49,955 bases of DNA from an uncultured Clostridia bacterium (GCA_944327465.1 CALVHH010000021.1:1-49955); one strand, 5' to 3'; positions 41,346 through 49,745 are shown, counted from the stretch's first letter. Translations and numbers: made by a program. Notes: a model not told the origin generated them from the sequence alone.

Positions 41346-43184
41346 TTATTTTTCTTTTTTTAAATACAAACAAGCCAGTTTGGGAATATTCAGCGTCAAA
41401 GAATATTCCTTGCCGTGGCTCGGCTGTTTCTTTGTATAAAGAACGCGCTTTCTGAATTTACCTTCGCCGCCGAATGCTTTTTTATCGGTATCGAGGATGA
41501 GCGCATATTTACCCTTATGCTGACCTATGCGATAATTGGGCTGGTCTATGCCTGAAAAATTTACTATGCACATCAGCGTGCCGCCGTTTCGGTCATATCT
41601 GTTGAAGGCAATGACGTTGTTTATAACGTCGTCAACGACGAGCCATTCAAACCCGCTCCATTCGGTCTCTATTTCGTAGAGTGGAGGACAGTTTTTATAA
41701 AGCTCGTTCAGATATTTGACAAAAACCTGTATTTTTGCATGCTTTTCGTATTGCTTTAAAAAGTACTCTATCGACTTTCTGTAATCCCACTCAGCAAACT
41801 GAGCTATTTCATATCCCATGAAGTTGAGCTTTTTGCCGGGATGCGCAAACATAAAGCCGAGCAGCCCCCGCTCTCCGGCGAATTTATCTGCATATTCTCC
41901 GGGGAACTTGTTCACTATCGAACCCTTGACATGAACGACTTCGTCGTGAGATAATGGCAAAATATACCGCTCGTTGAGCGAATACATCATTGAAAAAGTT
42001 ATTTTTGTATGATGATAGTGTCTGTACAGCGGGTCCTGACGGCAATAGAACAGTACGTCGTTCATCCAGCCCATGTTCCATTTATAGTCAAAGCCCAGCC
42101 CGCCCTTTTCAACGGGGGTGGTAACTCCGCCGTAGGCTGTAGATTCTTCGGCGACCATCATGACTCCGGGAAATTTTTCATGCAGCAGAGTATTCAGCTT
42201 TTTGATAAATTCTATCGCTTCAAGGTTTCTGTTGTCGCCATAGATGTTCGGTGTCCACTGCCCCTCGCCCTTATCGTAATCGAGATAGAGCATTGAAGCA
42301 ACGGCATCGACTCTCAGTCCGTCTACGGCATATCTGTCAAGAAAAAATGCTGCACTCGACAGCAAAAAGCTTTGGACTTCTCCCCTTTCCAAATCGAATT
42401 TTCGCGTTCCCCAGCCGCGGTGCTCCATTTTGTCCCACAGTGCATATTCATATAGCGGCTGACCGTCGAACTCATACAGTCCGAAATCATCTTTGGGAAA
42501 ATGCGCGGGCACCCAATCGAGTATTACCCTTATTCCGCTGCGATGAAAGCTGTCGACAAGCGACGCAAAATCTGCAGGGGAACCCAAGCGCTCGGTGACG
42601 CAAAAATACCCCGTTACCTGGTACCCCCACGAGCCGTCGTAAGGATATTCGGTCACAGGCATAAATTCGACATGGGTATATCCCATATCGACTACGTAGG
42701 GAACGAGCTGTCTTTCGAGCTCTTTAAACGATAAATAACTGCCGTCTGAATGGCGCTTCCAGCTCAGAAGATTGACTTCGTAGATGTTTACGGGTCTGTC
42801 CGAAAGATCCGCAGCTTCAAGTCTGCCGTTCCTATGCGGAAGGTCGTACACGACAGAACATTTGGAATTTGGCAGATCGCTTCTGAAGGCATATGGGTCG
42901 CTTTTAAAAAGTTCGCGTCCTTCAAAAGTAACTATTTTGTAGTTGTATCTGTCGCCGGCGCGTGCCTGCAAACATACGCATTCGCGGCTTTCGTTATCGG
43001 GCATGAGTGCCATCGAACAAACATCGGCGCCGTTCAGTACAAGGATGACATCCTTTGCATGTGGTGCCCATACGCGAAAAATATACCCGCCGCCCTCATT
43101 TTTATGGCAGCCGTATATTTCATATGCGGTGCAGCTTGTACCGCTATGGAACATGTCCGATGCGCTCAATCTTTCCATACCCAT
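41346..43184 (-). CDS. glgB: 1,4-alpha-glucan branching enzyme
   Basis: GH13 enzyme making alpha-1,6 branches. 612 residues: an N-terminal CBM48-type domain (ISA/GlgB-like, about 20-105), the catalytic barrel with [11 protein letters not shown], the nucleophile Asp in [15 protein letters not shown], the acid Glu in VAEESTAY and [12 protein letters not shown], then a C-terminal beta domain. First gene of the operon. There is no Shine-Dalgarno before ATG 43184 (a second ATG is at 43178), and the promoter predicts transcription starting at the ATG itself. Confidence 0.94.
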   Translation of the reverse strand: MGMERLSASDMFHSGTSCTAYEIYGCHKNEGGGYIFRVWAPHAKDVILVLNGADVCSMALMPDNESRECVCLQARAGDRYNYKIVTFEGRELFKSDPYAFRSDLPNSKCSVVYDLPHRNGRLEAADLSDRPVNIYEVNLLSWKRHSDGSYLSFKELERQLVPYVVDMGYTHVEFMPVTEYPYDGSWGYQVTGYFCVTERLGSPADFASLVDSFHRSGIRVILDWVPAHFPKDDFGLYEFDGQPLYEYALWDKMEHRGWGTRKFDLERGEVQSFLLSSAAFFLDRYAVDGLRVDAVASMLYLDYDKGEGQWTPNIYGDNRNLEAIEFIKKLNTLLHEKFPGVMMVAEESTAYGGVTTPVEKGGLGFDYKWNMGWMNDVLFYCRQDPLYRHYHHTKITFSMMYSLNERYILPLSHDEVVHVKGSIVNKFPGEYADKFAGERGLLGFMFAHPGKKLNFMGYEIAQFAEWDYRKSIEYFLKQYEKHAKIQVFVKYLNELYKNCPPLYEIETEWSGFEWLVVDDVINNVIAFNRYDRNGGTLMCIVNFSGIDQPNYRIGQHKGKYALILDTDKKAFGGEGKFRKRVLYTKKQPSHGKEYSLTLNIPKLACLYLKKEK

Positions 43185-43189
43185 TATTT

Positions 43190-43218
43190 ATTCTATCATA
43201 TCATTATGGAATTTTCAA
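43190..43218 (-). promoter_or_regulatory. Glycogen operon promoter, predicted leaderless
   Basis: Minus strand: -35 TTGAAA (43218-43213), 17-base spacer, -10 TAGAAT (43195-43190), then only five bases to the glgB ATG (43184). Confidence 0.65.
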
Positions 43219-43278
43219 GAGTCAAATAAAAAATAATCGATATTTTATTATAAAAATAATTGCAATAAACTTAAAGTA

Positions 43279-43764
43279 TCAACGTGTACGCCCCTTAAAA
43301 TGAAACCATTCGTCATCAATGACTATATTTTCGATGACTGCGCCGCAGAGTTCCCCGTTCTTCATGCAGATTATAAGGTTTTTACATACTCTTACGGCAA
43401 TATCGTTTTCTTGGGGTTTGCCAAACCAGATGACGTTATTCTGCTTGTCTGCATAAATGCCTCTGCCGGAGTAGTTTATATACATTGCACCGAGCAGCTT
43501 TCCGCCATAGCTCATAGTGACAGTGCCGTCCAATATTGGAAACGGCTCGAATTTGCCTGCTTTTACGGGAAGAGCCTTGTATAGGCAGCCGCACATTCCG
43601 GCTATTCTGCCTCGCCACACATCGCCGCACAGACATATATCGCCCTCTCCGAGCCAGATGCGTACTCTGCCCACGCTTGCCGTATTTACAAAGCTGCGAG
43701 AAAACTCGTCATACGCAACTCTGTTTTCCGAACATAGACCGAGCGTCACCGTAAAGATATCCAT
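43279..43764 (-). CDS. Unrecognised protein of about 161 residues
   Basis: No family recognised. The protein is beta-rich, with alternating hydrophobics and several glycines (VRIWLGEGDICLCGDVWRG; GTVTMSYGGKLLGAMYINYSG), about seven cysteines, no signal peptide and no membrane helix. The frame extends to a TTG at 43797, but a good promoter puts the RNA start near 43793. ATG 43764, with AAAGG ahead, is therefore the likelier start. It stands alone between the glycogen operon and the shikimate-kinase-like gene, transcribed toward glgB. The gap to glgB (about 95 bases) shows no clear terminator. Confidence 0.65.
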   Translation of the reverse strand: MDIFTVTLGLCSENRVAYDEFSRSFVNTASVGRVRIWLGEGDICLCGDVWRGRIAGMCGCLYKALPVKAGKFEPFPILDGTVTMSYGGKLLGAMYINYSGRGIYADKQNNVIWFGKPQENDIAVRVCKNLIICMKNGELCGAVIENIVIDDEWFHFKGRTR

Positions 43765-43799
43765 CGATGTCATCCTTTGAAATAAACTTCCGTACAATT

Positions 43800-43828
43800 A
43801 TTATAAGATATGAGTCACAAAAAATCAA
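43800..43828 (-). promoter_or_regulatory. Sigma-A promoter for the unrecognised gene
   Basis: Minus strand: -35 TTGATT (43828-43823), 17-base spacer, -10 TATAAT (43805-43800). Confidence 0.7.
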
Positions 43829-43875
43829 TAGTAAAATGATATTCGGAGCAGCGCAAAACTATCTTTAACATAAGT

Positions 43876-43904
43876 TTGACAGCTCCGTGCGGGCATTGTA
43901 TAAT
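43876..43904 (+). promoter_or_regulatory. Perfect-consensus sigma-A promoter, predicted leaderless
   Basis: -35 TTGACA (43876-43881), 17-base spacer, -10 TATAAT (43899-43904). The ATG follows after only six bases (43911), at the expected transcription start, with no ribosome site. Confidence 0.85.
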
Positions 43905-43910
43905 ATAATT

Positions 43911-44417
43911 ATGGATAATATAATTCTCATAGGCATGCCGGCTTCGGGAAAGAGCACGGCGGGCGTTTTGCTTGCAAAGACGCTTGGTTATGGTTACATC
44001 GACTGCGATTTGTTGATTCAAAATGAGCAGAAGGCGCTGCTGTGCGATATAATAGATAAAAAGGGCGTTGATAAGTTTATAGATATCGAAGAGCAGATAA
44101 ATTCCGAGCTTTGGGCGGAAAGGTGCGTCATTTCAACCGGCGGAAGCGTAATTTATGGCGACAGAGCCATGCGGCACTTGCAGACTATCGGCAAAATAGT
44201 TTATATAAAGGTAAGCCTTGGGGAACTTGAAAGGCGGCTTGCGGGCAAAGATTTGTTTACCCGCGGCGTAGTAATGCGTAATCCCGGCACCACGCTTGCC
44301 GAATTGTTTGACGAACGGTCTCCACTATACGAAAAGTACGCCGACATCGTAGTTGACTGCGATTCGCTCAACCTCGACCAGACGGTTGAAGCGATAATTG
44401 ACGCCGTCAGTGCTTAG
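43911..44417 (+). CDS. Shikimate-kinase-like P-loop kinase
   Basis: A 168-residue NMP-kinase-fold protein. Walker A is GMPASGKS (8-15), the acidic DCD (31-33) replaces the usual DTD, and a C-terminal ERSPLYEKYADIVVD is shared with shikimate kinases. However, the FRxxE motif that holds shikimate's carboxylate is FIDIE (56-60), without the arginine. The GGG loop is GGS (77-79), and the lid lacks the RPLL sequence. Similar proteins in Clostridia are annotated as shikimate kinase, but the substrate is uncertain. No other aromatic-pathway gene adjoins it. Confidence 0.75.
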   Translation: MDNIILIGMPASGKSTAGVLLAKTLGYGYIDCDLLIQNEQKALLCDIIDKKGVDKFIDIEEQINSELWAERCVISTGGSVIYGDRAMRHLQTIGKIVYIKVSLGELERRLAGKDLFTRGVVMRNPGTTLAELFDERSPLYEKYADIVVDCDSLNLDQTVEAIIDAVSA

Positions 44418-44626
44418 ATGCCGAATAATATTAAAACGGTATTAAAGCCACTTGCTTCTTAGCTGTTTTAAAATTTAAAATCTATTTAAAGGTTACATGT
44501 TGAGGTATTCTTTTTACATTGTCACTGTAATTTTTGTTTGTAAAAAGTAAATATAATCACAAAAAAATGCAACATAAATCCTGCTAATAAAAAAATTGAT
44601 TTTTTGAAAAAATTAAATATTTTGGC

Positions 44627-44655
44627 TTGACATTGTAATTAAAATATTATATTAT
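44627..44655 (+). promoter_or_regulatory. Promoter for tRNA-Leu(AAG)
   Basis: -35 TTGACA (44627-44632), 17 bases, TATTAT (44650-44655). An overlapping TATAAA at 44653 gives a 20-base spacer. It lies about 22 bases before the tRNA. Confidence 0.65.
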
Positions 44656-44677
44656 AAAAAAGCTTTTGATAAGTCGT

Positions 44678-44762
44678 GCACTCATGGCGGAATTGGCAGA
44701 CGCGCAAGACTAAGGATCTTGTGGAGCGATCCATGCAGGTTCAACTCCTGTTGAGTGCACCA
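44678..44762 (+). tRNA. tRNA-Leu (anticodon AAG)
   Basis: Type II tRNA with long variable arm and encoded CCA. The acceptor stem GCACTCA/TGAGTGC is perfect and the discriminator is A, as for leucine. The anticodon stem CAAGA/TCTTG encloses loop CTAAGGA, so positions 34-36 are AAG (reads CUU). Bacteria more usually have GAG here. Confidence 0.92.
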
Positions 44763-44803
44763 AAAACAGAGAGGACGGTACAGACCGTCCTCTCTGTTTT
44801 TGG
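44760..44803. terminator. 20-bp perfect hairpin terminator after tRNA-Leu
   Basis: CCAAAAACAGAGAGGACGGT pairs perfectly with bases 44784-44803 around loop ACAG. The left arm begins in the CCA end of the tRNA. GTTTTTGG follows on the plus strand; the minus strand also ends in a T-run, so it can serve the convergent GrpB-deaminase gene. Confidence 0.9.
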
Positions 44804-44847
44804 CTGCGCCGAAAAACTCGGATACAAATAACTAAAGTTTAAAATAT

Positions 44848-45744
44848 TCACGCCCACCACTTGGGCAGAAGCGACTTGAGACCGACGGCGGCGCAACTGT
44901 CCCTATCTTTAAGAATTTCGATATCGCCACCTTCACTGCAGAGCTGCATCATATTTTCCCTGCAGGCTCCGCATGGCATGAGCAGGTCTCCGTCTGCGTC
45001 GATGACGACAAGCTTGCAGATAGTATATTCGCTGTTTGTTATCATCTGTCCTATGGCATTTCTTTCAGCGCACATGCCGAGGGAACATGCGGTATCAATA
45101 CAGACTCCCGTGTATATATTTCCTCTGTCTGTCATCAACGCGGCGGCAACCGAGCCTGCTTCTATAAATTTTGAAACGGCGCGGGGCTGCAGCACTTTTT
45201 TTGCACAGATGTATAGATGTTCCCACGCTTCATCAAATTCGCCGACGGCAAGCTCTTCAATACGTTTTACGAAAGCATCTTTTCCTTCGCAGTAGCTTTC
45301 GATGTCGTATTCAAATTTGGCGGCAAGTGAGCGCTTCAAAGCTTCGTATTTTTTGCGGACGTCGTCGTGGGTGCGCAGATAATCGCGAAAAGCGAGGTGT
45401 CTGTGGATATTCTGCCAGTCGTCGGCTGCAAAAATATGTATCTGATGGGTACGGTTATCTCCGCCTTTGCGAAGATATCTTCTGCCCGCGATTCCGAATT
45501 CTCCCAGCCACTCATAGCCAAGATGTAAAAATTTATCCCGCACGCAGTCGGCGGCGCCGAGACTTTTAACAACGACCATAATATCTATTATAGGCTTAGC
45601 AGAAAGTCCGTTGACCGAGGTGCTGCCGATATGATAGATTGCAATGCAGTTATCTTTGAGTATCGCAGAAATTGCCTGCTTTTCTTCTGAAAATTTTAAC
45701 GGCCATTTTGTATTATAATCTGAAATAAATACATGCTGAGGCAT
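44848..45744 (-). CDS. GrpB (UPF0157) family domain fused to cytidine deaminase
   Basis: A two-domain protein of about 298 residues. Residues 1-170 are the GrpB/UPF0157 nucleotidyltransferase-like domain (YHIGSTSVNGL, KPIIDIMV, HQIHIF, HLAFRDYLR). Residues 180-298 are a cytidine deaminase-type zinc enzyme: CAE (225-227) gives one zinc ligand and the catalytic glutamate, and PCGAC (257-261) gives two more cysteines, the all-cysteine pattern of tetrameric deaminases. The frame opens at 45828, but ATG 45744 with GGAG seven bases ahead is the best start. It is monocistronic by appearance. Substrate unknown. Confidence 0.85.
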   Translation of the reverse strand: MPQHVFISDYNTKWPLKFSEEKQAISAILKDNCIAIYHIGSTSVNGLSAKPIIDIMVVVKSLGAADCVRDKFLHLGYEWLGEFGIAGRRYLRKGGDNRTHQIHIFAADDWQNIHRHLAFRDYLRTHDDVRKKYEALKRSLAAKFEYDIESYCEGKDAFVKRIEELAVGEFDEAWEHLYICAKKVLQPRAVSKFIEAGSVAAALMTDRGNIYTGVCIDTACSLGMCAERNAIGQMITNSEYTICKLVVIDADGDLLMPCGACRENMMQLCSEGGDIEILKDRDSCAAVGLKSLLPKWWA

Positions 45745-45840
45745 AGTTTGCTCCATAAAATATTTAAATGTAAAATGTCGCCATAAAATGCAAGACAAAA
45801 CGGACAAAATGAAATTTGCCGGCATCAAGGATACATAAAA

Positions 45841-46350
45841 TTATCTTACCAAAGCGTATAAAATTGCGTCATGCATAATGCCGTCTTTACTTACGCCTTT
45901 GCGAAGATATCCTTCCCGAACAAACCCGCACTTTTCCAAAACGCGTGCAGAAGGTGTGTTTTCAGCAAAAATTTCAGCAAATACCCTGTTAATTGCGCTG
46001 TTTTGAAATATTATTTCAAGAAGGTTTTTAACGGCAATAGGCATAATTCCATTATGCCAATATTCTTTGCTTATATAGTAACCGACTGAGGCACTGTTGC
46101 AATGGCATCCTGATTGGATGGTATAGGAAATACAACCTATCACATTATCGTCAAGCGTTATGGCAAAACATTGTTCGCCGCCGCTTTTTTGACAGTCCTT
46201 TGCATATTTAATAAATGCATGCGCGTCATCGACAGTATAGGGCAATCTGCATAGTAAAAGGTATCTCTGCAAATCTTCATCGTTGCAAAAGTCTGCCAAA
46301 GCCTGTGCGTCTTCGTATTCAAAGCGTCTTAATTTAATGTTGTAAGTCAT
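45841..46350 (-). CDS. GNAT family N-acetyltransferase (RimJ/RimL type)
   Basis: A 169-residue acetyltransferase with the RimJ/RimL layout: IKLRRFEYEDAQALADFCND at the start, GYYISKEYWHNGIMPIAVKNLLEI for acetyl-CoA binding, and NTPSARVLEKCGFVREGYLRKGV at the end. The substrate may be a protein N-terminus or a small amine; it cannot be told from sequence. It overlaps coaE by four bases and is the last gene of the polA-coaE-GNAT unit. Confidence 0.87.
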   Translation of the reverse strand: MTYNIKLRRFEYEDAQALADFCNDEDLQRYLLLCRLPYTVDDAHAFIKYAKDCQKSGGEQCFAITLDDNVIGCISYTIQSGCHCNSASVGYYISKEYWHNGIMPIAVKNLLEIIFQNSAINRVFAEIFAENTPSARVLEKCGFVREGYLRKGVSKDGIMHDAILYALVR

Positions 46351-46934
46351 TTTTCGTTGATTTTCTTAATAATTTCCTCTGTTTGCCATTCAAGCTCACT
46401 CAAATCGCCGTTATTATGTATGACATAGTACATCGCAAAATCGGCAGAATTGTAATCAAACTGGTTTGATATGCGTTTTTTTACATCTTGTTCAGGCAAT
46501 TTATCGCGGGCGGTTACGCTTTTTATACGTTGCTCTTCATTGCGCATGACGATTATTACGCCATCGAACAAACTCTCCGCTCCGCTTTCAAACAGCAACG
46601 GAACCTCGCAAAAGCATATCCCTCCTGCCTCGTCTGCCATACGGAACATTTCTTTATAAATGGAAGGATGCGTAATTTTGTCAAGCTCTGCCAATTTTGC
46701 GGGATTATTGAAAACTATCTCTGACAATTTTTTTCTGTCGAGAGTTCCGTCACTGTTTAAAATATCGCCAAAACTATGGCGCAGAATATTTAAAAAATCG
46801 CTATCGGATGTCAGTTGAGAATAAATTTCGTCGCAGGAAAATATAGGATAGCCCTTTCCCGCTATTATTTTCATCACCGTAGATTTCCCGCTGCCTATGC
46901 CGCCCGTCACGGCGATTTTTTTACTTTGCTTCAT
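46347..46934 (-). CDS. coaE: Dephospho-CoA kinase
   Basis: Last step of coenzyme A synthesis. The 195-residue P-loop kinase has IAVTGGIGSGKSTV near the N-terminus, SCDEIYSQL (substrate aspartate), and the EVPLLFESG motif typical of CoaE. It overlaps polA by 14 bases; polA-coaE order is common in Firmicutes. Confidence 0.93.
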   Translation of the reverse strand: MKQSKKIAVTGGIGSGKSTVMKIIAGKGYPIFSCDEIYSQLTSDSDFLNILRHSFGDILNSDGTLDRKKLSEIVFNNPAKLAELDKITHPSIYKEMFRMADEAGGICFCEVPLLFESGAESLFDGVIIVMRNEEQRIKSVTARDKLPEQDVKKRISNQFDYNSADFAMYYVIHNNGDLSELEWQTEEIIKKINEK

Positions 46935-49467
46935 ACCAACTTTTACCGATACTTACGTCTGCTTTTAACGGCACGTTCAGCTTTACTGCGTTTTCCATTT
47001 CATGCTTAAGTATTGATGACGCCCTCTCGGCCTCGCTTTCGGGGCAATCGAGCACAAGCTCATCATGGACTTGCAATATCAGCTTTGCATGCAGTCCCTC
47101 ACGTCTGAGTGCCGAGCAGACATTTATCATGGCAATTTTTATTATGTCGGCGCTTGAACCCTGCAGGGGCATATTCATTGCCGCCCTCTCGCCAAATTGT
47201 CTCAAATTGTAGTTGCTTGAATTGATTTCGCGGATATAGCGCTTTCTGCCGGTCAATGTGGCAACATAGCCGTTGCTTCTTGCGAATTCGACGTTGGATT
47301 GCATATAGTCCTTGACGGTGCTGTATGTCTTGAAATAACTGTCGATATAGTCGCGTGCGGTCTTGACGGGAATATTCAAATTTTTTGCCAGACCGAAATC
47401 GCTGATGCCGTAGATGATGCCGAAGTTTACGGCCTTTGCTTCGGAGCGCATTTTATGTGTGACGTCGGCAAGCGGAACGCCGAATACCTGCGAAGCGGTG
47501 ACCGAATGAATGTCCATTCCGTTTTTATAAGCTTCGATAAGCTCTTTGCACCCCGAAAAATGAGCAAGAAGACGCAGTTCTATCTGCGAATAGTCGGCGT
47601 CGATAAACACGTTGCCTTCGCGGGGCACGAACAATTTTCTCAATTCGCGCCCTTCCTCTTCCCTGATTGGTATATTTTGTAAATTTGGATTTGCGCTTGA
47701 AAGCCTGCCTGTCGACGTCACAGTCTGGTTGTACGTGGTGTGCACAAGCCCCGTAGTGCGGTCGATGAGCGGACGTATGCCCTCAATGTATGTCGAATTG
47801 AGTTTTTGGTATTGCCTGTATGTCAATATTTGCCCGACTACGGCATTTTCATCGGCAAGTTTTTCAAGAATTTCGGCATTTGTGGAGTACTTGCCGTTTT
47901 TATTTCTTTTCCCCGATTTTAAACCGAGCTTTTCAAATAATACCTGACCAAGCTGCGAAGGCGAGTTTATGTTGAATCGGCAACCGCACATATCGTAAAT
48001 GCGTTCGGAAAGTTCTTCAAGCTTTTTGTTGTAATTTTTTGAAAAATCATTCAACGCGTCGCGATCTATTCTGACGCCTTCGCGCTCCATGTCGTAAAGC
48101 ACAAAGATGAGCGGTTTTTCAATGTCTTCATATAATTTCAGTGAGCCGTCATTTTTCAGCTTCTCTAAATATATGTCACGCAGAGTACTCAATATAAACG
48201 CAGAATATCGACAATCATACCCATAATAACTGCAAAGCTCGCCAATATTTTTGCTTTGATCAAAGTAGTCCGAAAGATACTTCATTACAGAAATATCATC
48301 GAATTTGCATTTGAGCTCCGACCCGTCATATTCAATTATGTGTAAAAAGCTTTTTAAATCGTAGACGACAAGTTCGGAATCGGGGTTGCCTGCTATCCTT
48401 TTTATAAAATCCGAAAATGACCGGTCGGAAATCTCACCCAACAGGTCATGGTTGACAGCTGCCTCATACTGAATGCCGCCGACATAAATTTTTACGTCGT
48501 TGCCGTCAAAGTCGATGCAAAAACAGCCGTCATGCTCGGCGAGAGACATAAGCTGTCGTTCATCGGTAAGGCTTTGCGTGGCGGGGTAGTTTATGATAGC
48601 GCTTTTGCTCTCTCCCTCTTCAAAAATATCCAAGGCGAGCAGGCTTTTGAATTCAAGTTTTACAAAAATATCCTTTACTTCCTGAGTGTACCTTTTGGGT
48701 GCAACACAATCTTGCAGATTTGCCTGTATTCCGCAATTTCTGTCTATCGTGGCAAGCTCATATGAAAGGTAGGCACTCTCCCTGCCCTTTATCAGCTTGT
48801 CCTTTGCAGCGCCCTTTATGTTTTCAATATTTGCATATACGCCGTCGAGGGAACCATATGTGCAAATCAGGTCACGTGCTGTTTTTTCGCCTATGCCGGC
48901 AACTCCCGGAATGTTGTCCGATTTGTCGCCCATAAGCGCCTTCAAATCAATAATCTGTTTGGGTAGCACTCCTACTTCGGATAAAAAGTTTGCCTCATTG
49001 AGTTTTACAAGGTCGCTTACGCCGCGCTTGGTAAAATACACATCAGTCTTATCGTTGACAAGCTGGTAGCTGTCTCTGTCGCCCGTGTAAATATAGCTGT
49101 GCACATCGAATATGTCTGACAGAGTACCTATTATATCGTCTGCTTCCACGCCTTCCTTTTCATACATGGCAATATTCATGGCTGAAAGCAGACTCTTGAG
49201 CGGCTCTATCTGGGCGGCGAGTTCCGAAGGCATTGGCTTTCGCGTGGCTTTATAGCCTTCATACATCTTGTGCCTGAAAGTCGGCGCCTTGACATCGAAT
49301 GCGACCGCTAAATATTCGGGCTTAAGGTCGTCTTCTATCTTAAGTAGCAATTTAATAAATCCGAATATAGCGTTTGTCGGCTGTCCGTCCTTTGTGGAAA
49401 ATACCGGTGTTGCATAAAATGCGCGGTTGAGCAGGCTGTTGCCGTCGATGAGAACGAGTTTATCCAT
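46921..49467 (-). CDS. polA: DNA polymerase I
   Basis: 848 residues. The 5'-3' exonuclease domain (1-290) has LIDGNSLLNRAFYA, VEADDIIGT, GDRDSYQLV and LMGDKSDNIPG. The middle domain is of the proofreading fold, but the DxE, NxxxD and YxxxD exonuclease residues are not preserved, as in Bacillus-type enzymes. The polymerase domain has motif A DYSQIELRLLAHFSG, motif B RSEAKAVNFGIIYG and motif C QVHDEL. There is no Shine-Dalgarno before the ATG; upstream is a weak TAAAAT and, farther, a consensus minus-strand promoter beyond tRNA-Leu. Confidence 0.95.
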   Translation of the reverse strand: MDKLVLIDGNSLLNRAFYATPVFSTKDGQPTNAIFGFIKLLLKIEDDLKPEYLAVAFDVKAPTFRHKMYEGYKATRKPMPSELAAQIEPLKSLLSAMNIAMYEKEGVEADDIIGTLSDIFDVHSYIYTGDRDSYQLVNDKTDVYFTKRGVSDLVKLNEANFLSEVGVLPKQIIDLKALMGDKSDNIPGVAGIGEKTARDLICTYGSLDGVYANIENIKGAAKDKLIKGRESAYLSYELATIDRNCGIQANLQDCVAPKRYTQEVKDIFVKLEFKSLLALDIFEEGESKSAIINYPATQSLTDERQLMSLAEHDGCFCIDFDGNDVKIYVGGIQYEAAVNHDLLGEISDRSFSDFIKRIAGNPDSELVVYDLKSFLHIIEYDGSELKCKFDDISVMKYLSDYFDQSKNIGELCSYYGYDCRYSAFILSTLRDIYLEKLKNDGSLKLYEDIEKPLIFVLYDMEREGVRIDRDALNDFSKNYNKKLEELSERIYDMCGCRFNINSPSQLGQVLFEKLGLKSGKRNKNGKYSTNAEILEKLADENAVVGQILTYRQYQKLNSTYIEGIRPLIDRTTGLVHTTYNQTVTSTGRLSSANPNLQNIPIREEEGRELRKLFVPREGNVFIDADYSQIELRLLAHFSGCKELIEAYKNGMDIHSVTASQVFGVPLADVTHKMRSEAKAVNFGIIYGISDFGLAKNLNIPVKTARDYIDSYFKTYSTVKDYMQSNVEFARSNGYVATLTGRKRYIREINSSNYNLRQFGERAAMNMPLQGSSADIIKIAMINVCSALRREGLHAKLILQVHDELVLDCPESEAERASSILKHEMENAVKLNVPLKADVSIGKSWYEAK

Positions 49468-49486
49468 AAATTAATTTTAAAATTGC

Positions 49487-49515
49487 TTGATTTTTACTTG
49501 TCGTTAATATATAAT
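49487..49515 (+). promoter_or_regulatory. Sigma-A promoter for tRNA-Leu(CAA)
   Basis: -35 TTGATT (49487-49492), 17-base spacer, -10 TATAAT (49510-49515), 12 bases before the tRNA. Confidence 0.8.
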
Positions 49516-49527
49516 AAATAAGGATAT

Positions 49528-49614
49528 GCCGCTGTGGTGGAATTGGCAGACGCGCTGGACTCAAAATCCAGTGGTAGCGATACCATACCGGTTCGACCCC
49601 GGTCAGCGGCACCA
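49528..49614 (+). tRNA. tRNA-Leu (anticodon CAA)
   Basis: Type II tRNA with encoded CCA: acceptor stem GCCGCTG/CAGCGGC, discriminator A, anticodon stem CTGGA/TCCAG with loop CTCAAAA (anticodon CAA, reads UUG), long variable arm, and T-loop TTCGACC. Confidence 0.95.
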
Positions 49615-49644
49615 AAGATGCAGTAATTTGCTGCATCTTTTTTA
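49614..49644 (+). terminator. Terminator after tRNA-Leu(CAA)
   Basis: AAAGATGCAG pairs with CTGCATCTTT around a 7-base loop, followed by TTTATTTTT. Confidence 0.88.
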
Positions 49645-49673
49645 TTTTTAATGACATCAAGCACCTGAATAAT

Positions 49674-49702
49674 ATTATACGCATATCGGCAGTCGATGTC
49701 AA
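49674..49702 (-). promoter_or_regulatory. Consensus minus-strand promoter facing tRNA-Leu and polA
   Basis: Minus strand: -35 TTGACA (49702-49697), 17-base spacer, -10 TATAAT (49679-49674), a perfect consensus. The predicted start, near 49667, would give polA a leader of about 200 bases that includes the complement of tRNA-Leu(CAA). Confidence 0.75.
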
Positions 49703-49745
49703 GGTCTATCAATTATTGTTCTTGGTCAAAATACGTAAGCTTTAG

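Noticed and set aside
49460-49712. Minus-strand reading frames across tRNA-Leu(CAA)
   Set aside because: Their sequence is simply the complement of the tRNA gene (the familiar GRTGM...LDFESSASANSTTAA pattern that arises over leucine tRNAs). They have no supporting start signals and are not real proteins.
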